Shown in pieces: positions 56,351 through 64,000 of a DNA stretch of 64,000 bases. Numbering within the stretch: position 1 is the stretch's first letter; each line of letters starts with the position of its first letter. This stretch comes from Cervus elaphus. Its lineage: Eukaryota; Chordata; Mammalia; Artiodactyla; Cervidae. Under the pieces are notes generated by a model. It did no database searches. It saw only the letters and a list, made by a program, of their open reading frames with translations, and had not been told where the DNA came from. The position numbers and the translations under genes are program-made. The stretch covers positions 103,675,152 through 103,739,151 of the forward strand of contig NC_057832.1 in assembly GCF_910594005.1 (NCBI RefSeq), read 5' to 3'.

Positions 56351-56879
56351 ACAGAACGCCCGTGGAGGTCTTAAACTCTGGCGGAACTATTTCCTTTCTA
56401 ACAGAGCCTGGAAGGGTGTACTTTAACGGGTGCTCTCTTAAGGGAGAGTGGGCTTGGGCAGTTCACAGGTGGGATTAGAAGGCACCCAATGCCTAGGAAT
56501 TCACTTGATCTGCTGGGCAGAGACATTTCAAACTCAGGGAACACATAATGGGAATTTAGTTCTATGTGTCCCAAAGATATGTAATCCTCTTTGGAGGTTT
56601 TACTTGATAAGAGCTGTGCCCCAGAAAACCATCTTGTTTAACCAATGTGATAAGCTGACAGTGTAGTTTTTCTCTCCGATTATTATGTACTCTGTGTAGT
56701 CAATACACTGGTACCAGGTGAGTGTAATTTCCTCTTTTATTTTATCTCAATGCACTGTGTTATAAATAGTTAAAAACAAAGCAAAAAGATGAGAGACAAA
56801 GAGCATGGGGTCAGAAGGGCCAGCCAAGACGGGAATCCAATAATCCAACCCAGAGAGTAAGGTGGTTTCCAATGAATGT
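56351..56879. other. Unique intron sequence, no recognised element
   Basis: Nothing supported. Confidence 0.45.
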
Positions 56880-57260
56880 TTCTCTCTTAGACAGAAGCTT
56901 TAGGTAGTAACCTCACGGCTGCCTGAGGTTTGGTGAACCCCAACCTTTTGCTCGGATTCGAAGTCATTCTTTTGATTGATTGTCATGATTGGCCAAACAC
57001 CCCAGATGGGTTTACTTTCTGGGATGAGTATTGTGCTCGTTAATCGTCATCAGGTTTTTCTCGCCAAGCCCTCAACCGGCAGCCGCTGGATGGGGTCCTG
57101 TCCTTCATCACCTCTGTCCATAAGAGCAGCCGCTTGGCTGCAGCATGTTCATATTTGTTTAAAGATTAAGCTGTACATTTCTCCCTTATTACCTTTTTTA
57201 GACACACAGGAGCTCCGTCAGTTAAAGCCCTGCTTTGGGGAAAAGGCAACACGCAGCTAA
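56880..57260. promoter_or_regulatory. Candidate conserved non-coding element (possible enhancer)
   Basis: Repeat-free and CpG-containing (gctcggattcgaagtcat; caaccggcagccgctgg), with homeodomain/TALE-like words (ttgattgattgtcatgattgg; gctcgttaatcgtcatcagg) and atatttgtttaaagattaag. Open on the + strand (56976-57260) without similarity I recognise. Confidence 0.42.
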
Positions 57261-58029
57261 CTCATTAACAGGTTATCTATGTCATTACGTCCTTTTTGGA
57301 TTGCACATATTGGAAATCGTCTTTTGAGGAGAAAAAAAGAATCCATCCAGGCTTCTAGTTTCCCTTTCTTTTCCTTCCTCATTTTTATCTGCCTTTTTTC
57401 CCTCCATAGTTATAGCTATTCCCATGATGGATGGTCATATCTTTGGAGTCCAGAATACCCTGAGTATTCACTTGCAAATAGCTACAAAGTCAAGTTCAGA
57501 TAACTGCACTTCAATGAGAGCTATTCTGTACTCTCCTCATCGGACCCACACTACTTCTCTTTGCCCCATTGCGACCACAGGAGCTTAATTGCTTCTTCCT
57601 TTTTATTCCACAAAGCATTTTTTAATTTGTTCTCCCCTTGGTCGTTCCAAGGTCAAGGCTGCCTATCAGGTGCTTGCAGAAGTGCTCTGATGACCTTGCT
57701 TGCTGTGTTTGCCCGTAGCTTCCAAGGCTGGGTCCAGAATGAGCAGCTTGCCTGAGTGAGAGATGGCTAGTTGGTATGTGAATTTCTTACCTCTTGAGCA
57801 AAACATATCTGTCCTTCCATCCTTTCAAAGTTTTGCTTTGGAGCCAAAAGAAATCTCTGACACATAGTAGGCTCTCATTTGGTGAATGAGTAAAATAGAA
57901 ATTACCAAAATAGAAATTGCCTTGAACAATTATGTTCAAGGGTGGCCTCCGGCTTACAGTTAGGTAAAGGGTGTATAGAAGCAAACCTATGTTGTTTGCC
58001 AAGGAAAGGAAATTAAATTTTATGGTTCT
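57261..58029. other. Unique intron sequence, possibly part of the same block as 56880-57260
   Basis: Two further + strand frames (57279-57503 and 57561-57755) have no recognisable similarity. A short L2-like tail (acacatagtaggctctcatt) is near 57860. Confidence 0.45.
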
Positions 58030-58880
58030 TTAAATAAACATTTTATTTTAGAAAGGTCCGAGATTTATAGAGAAGTGGCACTTCCCATATACCCCACACT
58101 CAGTTGCCCCCTCTTATTAGTATCTTATATTCATATGGTGAATTGGTTGCAATTAATGAACCAATATTGATATACTCCTATTAATTAAAATCCACACTTT
58201 ATTCAAATTGCCTTGTCTTTCACCTGATGTCGTCTGTTCCCAGATCCCATCCAAGATACCACATTATGTTTAGTTCTGTCTCTTTAGGCTCTTCCCGGAT
58301 ATGACAGCAGTTTCTCAGACTTTCTTTTTTTAAATGGCCTTGACGGCAGGTTAGGTATGTTGCAGAATGTCCTGCAACATGATTAGTCTGATGTTTTTCT
58401 CATGATTTGACGAGGGGTATGTGTTTTCGGGGGGAAGACCACAGAGGTAAAGCATCTTTCTCATCATGTCACATCAAATATATATACTATCAGCTTGATT
58501 CATCACTGTCAATGTTAACCTTGCTCTCCTGGCCGAGGCTCAGAGTTCTCCATTGGAAAGTCCCCCCACCCCTTTCCATAGTTTACTTTTTAGAAGGAAT
58601 TCATTATGCACAGCAGACACACTCAAGGAGTAAGGGAGAAAAAAAAGTGAGGGTTTATGCTCCACTTCCGTGAAAGTAATCTGCATAAATGATTGGGAAG
58701 GCTTCTGCCTGAAAGATGTGTCCCTTCTTTCCCATTTTTGTGTTTATTCAATCATTTATGTCAGTGTGAACTCATGGATTTTTACTGCATACAGTGGGTT
58801 AAAATCCAATACTGTCTTTGTTTTCTGTTTTAAGTTCCAGCTTTGGCCATTGGAAGCTCCTGTATCGTCACCCTTGTGAT
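58030..58880 (-). mobile_element. Old L1 (L1M-type) 3' region, antisense
   Basis: Reversed L1M blocks run in order: gaagtggcacttcccatata, caattaatgaaccaatattg, cccatccaagataccacatt, aagaccacagaggtaaagc, tatgctccacttccgtgaaa, then ttaaaatccaatactgtctt. Non-coding and old. Confidence 0.85.
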
Positions 58881-59539
58881 TTTTTTTTTTAATTAGGCAC
58901 TTATTTTCTGGCACCCCAAGATGCTACCAGCTCCATCTTTGTATTTTTTGCCCCAGTCCTAGAATCAGCCATTTTTCCCAGAAGCCCTAGTTGCTGTTAT
59001 TAGAGGAAATAGATTTGCCAACCAAAATCTGGGGATTTGATATGATTATTTTTACTTGGGTGTCATTATGTCTGTCCTCTCAGTCTACAGAGAAAGGAAA
59101 TATATGTGTATGCTAACCCGTGTATATATTCATATCTCTGTATATTTCTGTATGTGGCCCCTTTACTTATTGAGCTAAAACTGAGTTTATACTGACGTCT
59201 CTGCCTCAAGTTCATTGCCACATGGATCATTCTAACCTCTTCCTCTTGCTTATCTGTACCCTTCCTCTCCAACAGTGAAAGAGCCTCCGACCGCCTATAA
59301 TCCATGTCCTTCACTGTTCAATTCCAGCTTCCATGCATAGCAATAGCAGAACTGATAACCCACGCCCTGTGAAAAACAACTTTATTCAACTCATCATAGT
59401 CCTTATGTATAATTTTTTCTGCCTTTAGTTTTATAGATTACTAATTTCCAGAATTACTTGGGCTAGCACCTTTTTCTCTCGCTTTCCTTTCAAGAGGGTT
59501 ATTCTATACATTTGTGATATAGTTAGATGGTTTTATCAT
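58881..59539. other. Unique intron sequence, no recognised element
   Basis: The 82-codon - strand frame at 59066-59314 has no recognisable similarity. Confidence 0.45.
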
Positions 59540-60117
59540 AGTCTGTACTTCATTAAATTAAGGTATTGTGGGATATCTTAACCTTCTAAATGAATTTTTA
59601 ATTTGCATATATTAAGGTTTATTGTAAGTTCTGTGGGTTCTGATAAATACATAATGTCATGTATTTACCATTAAAGTATCACATAAAATGATTTTTACCC
59701 ATCCCCCAAATTCCCTGTACTGAATGCTGAAATCTGTTCAGTATTTGTCTCCTCTCCTCCCCATGCCTTTGACAATCACCAGTCATTTTATTGTCTCTCT
59801 AGTTTTGCACTTTCCAGAAATCACATAATTGGAATCATGCAGTATTTAGCTCTTCCAGACTGGCTTCTTTAAATTAGCACTATATGAAAGATTCACTCGT
59901 GGCTTGACAGCTCATTGCTTTTGATCACTGAATAATATTCCATGGTATGGATTATGGATGTAGTATATGATACAGAAATATCAGTTTATTTATTCGCCTA
60001 TTGAAGGATATCTTGGTTGCTTCCATTACAAATAAAGCTGCTGTAAACCTCCACATACAGGTTTTTATGTGGTCATAAGTTTTCAGATCAGTTGGGGATT
60101 GTTTTTAACTGTGTGTG
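59540..60117 (-). mobile_element. Old L1 (L1M-type) 3' region, antisense, cut by BovB
   Basis: Reversed L1M blocks: ttttgcactttccagaaatc, gaatcatgcagtatttagct, tgaataatattccatggtat, then caaataaagctgctgtaaac. It stops at 60117, where BovB sequence begins. Confidence 0.85.
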
Positions 60118-61387
60118 GTCCAACTCTCACATCCATACATGACTACTGGAAAAATCATAGCTTTGACTAGATGGACCCTTGTCAGCAAAGTAATGTCTCT
60201 GCTTTTCAATATACTGTCCATGTTGGTCATAGATTTTCTTCTAAAGAGCAAGTATCTTTAATTTTGTGGCTGCAGTCTCTATCTGCAGTGATTTTGGAGC
60301 CCTAGAAATTAAAGTCTGTCACTATTTCCATTGTTTCCCCATCTATTTGCCATGAAGCAATGGGACTAGATGCTATGATCTTAGTTTTTTGAATGTTGAG
60401 TTTTAAGCCAGCTTTTTCACTCTCCTCTTTCACTTTCATCAAGAGACTCTTCAGTTCCTCTTTGCTTTCTGCCATGAGGGTGGTATCATCTGCATATCTG
60501 AGGTTATTGATATTTCTTCCGGCAATCTTCATTCCAGCTTGTGCTTCAGCCAGCCTGGCATTTTGCATGATGTATCCTGCATGTAAGTTAAATAAGCAAG
60601 GTGAACAGTATACAGCCTTGACATACTCATTTCCCAATTTGGAACTAGTGCGTTGCTCCATGTCCGGTTCTGACTGTTGCTTCTTGACCTGCATACAGAT
60701 TTCTCAGGAGACAGGTCAGGTGGTCAGGTATTCCTATCTCTTGAAGAATTTTCCACAGTTTGTTGTGATCCACACAAACTGTGTGATCGGTTTGTGTGAT
60801 CCATACCACAAAGGCTTTGGCATAGTCCATAAGCAGAAGTAGATGTTTTTCTGGAACTCTCTTGCTTTTTCCATGATCCAACAGATATTGGTAGTTTGAT
60901 CTCTGGCTCTAAATCCAGCTTGAACATCTGAAAGTTCACAGTTCATGTACTGTTGAAGCCTGGCTTGGAGAATTGGGGCATTACTTTGCTAGTGTGTGAG
61001 ATGAGTGCAATTGTGCAGTAGTTTGAACATTCCTTGTCATTGCCTTCCTTTGGGGTTGGAATGAAAACAGACCTTTTCCAGTCCTGTGGCCACTGCTGAG
61101 TTTTCCAAATTTGCTGGCATATTGAGTGCAGCACTTTAACTGCATCATCTTTAAGGGACTTAAAATAGCTCAGCTGGAATTCCATCACCTTCGCTAGCTT
61201 TGTTTGTAGTGATGCTTCCTAAGGCCCACTTGACTTTGCATTCCAGGATGTCTGGCTTTAGGTAAGTGATCACACCATCATGGTTATCTGGGTCATGAAG
61301 ATCTTTTTTGTATTGTTCTTCTGTGTATTCTTGCCACCTCTTCTTAATATCTTCTGCTTCTTTTAAGTCCATAATGTTTTTGTCCTT
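60118..61387 (-). mobile_element. BovB (RTE) LINE internal fragment, antisense, both ends missing
   Basis: It starts at gtccaactctcacatccata, about 400 bases short of the usual 3' end, and stops near 61387 in RT-encoding sequence. RT remnants on the - strand include the YADD active site in the frame 60302-60694 and LLSICQQIWKTQQWPQDWKR-like sequence near 61100 (read as LHSICQQIWKTQQW). Stops and frameshifts break the frame. Losing the 3' end is atypical for target-primed insertion. Confidence 0.88.
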
Positions 61388-63600
61388 GACTTACTCTTAA
61401 GCTTCATTAAAAAAAGAGAAAAAATAATATTTTACATTGCTTTCCAGGAAAACACCCTCCCTCCAACTTCTTCCCCTCCCCCCCACCAAAACCCACCAAT
61501 TTACTGAAGACTTTCTGCTGCAGCTACAGTGAAGACCATGAGACAGGTGGCCCAAAATATTCTGCCTGGAAAAAGAAAGTCATAGGAATTCGCTGGTGAC
61601 AGACTCCTTCACAACTTAATAGTGGGGGAGAAAATCCACATAAGGTTGAAAAAAACAGCTCTTAGTGATGAGAAGGGAAAAAAAGGCATAGAGACTTTTA
61701 GCTGTTTGGAAATCTGGAACTAGTAGGACAAAGGAACTGATGTAATTTTTTTTACCAAGTCCAGAGCTAACAACAAGTAATTTATTCTGGGATCTGGGGT
61801 TCCTCCCCCAGAGATTTCTCATAGAAAGAGCTAAACCCAATGAAACTAGCCACATGGGAAATGAAATCCTGCTTTGTCAAGAGCTAAACCAGTATCTTTC
61901 AAGAAGAGCTTTTGTGTTATGTGTCCAGGAAGAGATGCCAGGGAGTCATGAAAAGGCCTCTCGTTTCTTGCCTGTGCACTTTTGGATGTTAGCTGTCTGG
62001 GTCCACGGAGCCAACTGGAGCCTGATTTATACACCAGTCGGTGGTAAAGAAGGTGGAATAGCAGGAGAAGGAAAGTGTATTTACTGCCTGGGAGATGGAA
62101 TGCACAAGAATTGGTCCACGAACACCCTTCTTGAATGTATAGTGACCTGCATTTTAGTAAAATATAATAGAAGCACAGAGGCTTGATTTCATAAACAAGT
62201 CCTCTTCATTTACAGAGTAATTAATAGGAAGGAGTATAAACAGAGATCCAGATTGTAAATAAAGAAAGAACTTTCTCCAGCACCCTGGATAACAAGAAGT
62301 GTGTTGGCTGTAAGTTATCAGAAACTTTTTGATGCGTGGAACATAAATAAGAGTAAATTAAAGATTTCTCCTTAAGTGAAAAACAAAACAATAATCAGAG
62401 AGAAGTTGTAATTTATAATGCTACAACTTAGTTGGTGAATATTTTTAATTAGTCCCTGGGTAACTGTCTTTTTAAAAATCTTGCTAGAGTACATATATTT
62501 GTCTAAAATGCAGTGGTTAAATATTTATGTGATTAGTTATATATTTATAATGTCTGCCTCTTCATAGAGTAGTTTTATAGAAATAATCATAAGTGAGTGA
62601 TTGAAAGCTATTTTTACTCTTTCTCAACTAGCTGTATCTAGGGGAAACGAAGCTAATGAATTCATGAAGCTACTTCCCAGAGTGACCTCATGAATACTAA
62701 CCCAATTGCAGACCTTGTACCTGGGTAGAAATAATCAATTGCTTTAGAGCTAGCTTAGCAAATGCAAATACCTCAAGTACTGTCCAAAATTTTAGGTTTA
62801 TTTGAATTTTACTTCCTTCCTTCCTTCTTCCAGGTCCTGGACATATAGGCACAGGCTAGTTTGCCTAGATGATAGAAATATAGCAGACAAGGAATGTTGT
62901 AACCAGACTCATGTACCTGGAACAAATATTCTTTATAAGTCATAACTCTGTTTGATCAGGACTGATTGTGTGTGGTTAGCCTTCAACATGAATTTCCCCC
63001 AGCTAGTGTTGGTATTCTCTAGCATGTAAAGACTAGACTTCAGCAACATTTTAGTGCAGATTTTTTTATCCAAATCTGAGTGAAGTCGAGCTCAACAAGT
63101 TTAGTGTCTTGTCTTAGGAGACCAGTGGCAGCTCCAACAGTAGAATCCAGGTTTCTCTCCTCCTCACCCACTTCTCTTTCTTTTCTTCCTGCAGTGTTAT
63201 TTAAAGCCTGCTACCCTTTCAGGTACTGAGTAATTTATTTATATCAGACTTTTAACAGCACCAATGCTTGTACTATAAGAAGAATACTTGCCTGAACTTC
63301 CAGAAAAGCATCATTTTGAACCACCTCCAATGACTCTGCTTTTCCTTTCTCTTCTTCCTCTAAAGGCAGAGCACGTTTCAATTGCAAATCAAATAACAAG
63401 CATCTCTCTCCTAATTTATGGTTTTCAGAAATTCAGAGTTTTTTTTTTCTCTTGCTGTCCAGAATGCTGTCTGAAAAGTCACAATGATTTAAATAATTGA
63501 TGGCTACTTTATGAAATTGTCAGCCTGAATCCATCCCCCGCCTCCCCCAGCTCCAGGTCCTTGAGCAGCTAATCCTTTTATGTTGTATGCTTGGTTTTTG
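61388..63600. other. Long unique intron stretch, no recognised element
   Basis: The 110-codon + strand frame at 61854-62186 has no recognisable similarity, and a shorter - strand frame overlaps it. A short CCTT repeat lies at 62813-62828. No repeats or exon supported. Confidence 0.45.
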
Positions 63601-63640
63601 TTTTTTTTTTTTAGCTTTTTTTTTTTTTTACTATTTCATT
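63600..63640 (+). repeat. Two T tracts separated by agc
   Basis: About 13 T residues, then agc, then about 14 T residues. No SINE body is attached. Confidence 0.7.
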
Positions 63641-63689
63641 TAGATAATTATATTATTCACCCCAGAATATAATTGCCATTGTACTGTGG

Positions 63690-63900
63690 GGGAAGGGGGG
63701 TGAGGTAGGATAGGCCGCCTGCTGTTGGCATCTGCAGGTTGTAAAATGTCTGTTATGCTCTAGCCACTAATTTCTTTGCCATCCCACCTTTTAAAGATTT
63801 AATTATACCTGTGTAAAAGCATAATTTGAAATGTGACTTCTGATTCTTTTGGAAGATAAAAGAGAGATTAATCTATTGTTAAACATGAACAACCATGGTA
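63690..63900. other. Candidate conserved non-coding block
   Basis: Repeat-free, with ccactaatttctttgccatc, agatttaattatacctgtgt and gagattaatctattgttaaa. TAAT/ATTA cores are frequent. No reading frame. Confidence 0.3.
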
Positions 63901-63929
63901 CAAGGGAAAAAACTTTGGACTGTCATGCT

Positions 63930-64000
63930 GGGGTATTTATTCAGTTGAACAATTTTTGAATGCCTACCATATACCTGGCACTGTACTAAGCATTCAAAAA
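63930..64000 (-). mobile_element. Possible L2 3' end, antisense, cut by the window edge
   Basis: The stretch acaatttttgaatgcctacc then tatacctggcactgtactaa resembles the reversed L2 (or forward MIR) end. It is too short to decide. Confidence 0.45.

Noticed and set aside
56976..57755. Three successive plus-strand frames suggesting a spliced gene
   Set aside because: They are in different frames with no recognised protein and no good acceptor/donor pairs. The block is better explained as constrained non-coding sequence or chance.
60393..60842. Plus-strand frame of 149 codons
   Set aside because: It is the antisense shadow of the BovB fragment; the YADD-containing frame is on the minus strand.
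61854..62186. Plus-strand frame of 110 codons with several cysteines and tryptophans
   Set aside because: No recognisable family, an overlapping minus-strand frame, and no splice or promoter context. Chance is more likely.
1..64000. CRISPR arrays, operons, phage or defence-type systems
   Set aside because: The sequence is mammalian intron. Direct repeats here are SINEs, LINEs and microsatellites, without regular spacers or bacterial gene structure.

Overview
This window is nuclear DNA of a ruminant, most likely a bovid (cattle, buffalo, sheep or goat; I cannot say which). The evidence is the repeats: several RTE-type BovB LINE copies, many tRNA-Glu-headed Bov-tA SINEs, BovB-derived Bov-A2 pieces, CHR-type SINEs shared by cetartiodactyls, and young artiodactyl L1 3' ends. 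Older mammalian repeats lie beneath them (MIR, L2, L1M, MER5A, MER2-like and MLT1-like). Nothing points to bacteria, plasmids or viruses.

The window is almost entirely intron. One protein-coding exon is convincing: 40829-41048 on the + strand, 220 bp, with a proper acceptor and donor. Its 73 codons match the middle of EXOC4 (Sec8), a subunit of the exocyst tethering complex. EXOC4 is a very large gene, so one exon in 64 kb is expected. At least 40.8 kb of the upstream intron and 22.9 kb of the downstream intron lie here.

Layout. 1-6.7 kb is dense in SINEs and holds an L2 / CHR SINE / L1 nest (3.4-4.8 kb). 6.7-13.5 kb is mostly unique sequence with two blocks that look conserved (9.6 and 12.4-12.9 kb). 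13.5-25.1 kb is repeat-rich: a dimeric Bov-tA, a BovB nested in an older BovB piece (15.5-18.0 kb) and a near-full-length BovB (21.8-25.05 kb). 25.9-26.2 kb is a strong conserved non-coding candidate. 27-35 kb is sparse. 37.3-39.6 kb has a CHR SINE with a perfect target duplication, an old L1M and an unidentified protein-like reading frame on the - strand. The EXOC4 exon is at 40.8-41.05 kb. 41.74-44.83 kb is a BovB with an inverted 5' end and a 10-bp target duplication. 45-51 kb has scattered SINEs and MER5A copies, one holding a 49-bp SINE with a perfect 9-bp duplication. 51.7-57.8 kb has an MLT1-like LTR, an L2 with an L1 inside it, and several conserved-looking blocks. 58.0-61.4 kb is old L1M plus a BovB missing both ends. 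61.4-64 kb is mostly unique.

All four long BovB copies and six of seven CHR SINEs are antisense to EXOC4. No complete transposon reading frame survives. I found no evidence for a new multi-gene system. The observations most worth checking are the twin-primed BovB, the protein-like minus-strand frame at 39.3-39.6 kb and the candidate regulatory blocks. Repeat family names come from recognising consensus sequences by eye, so subfamily labels and exact edges are approximate.
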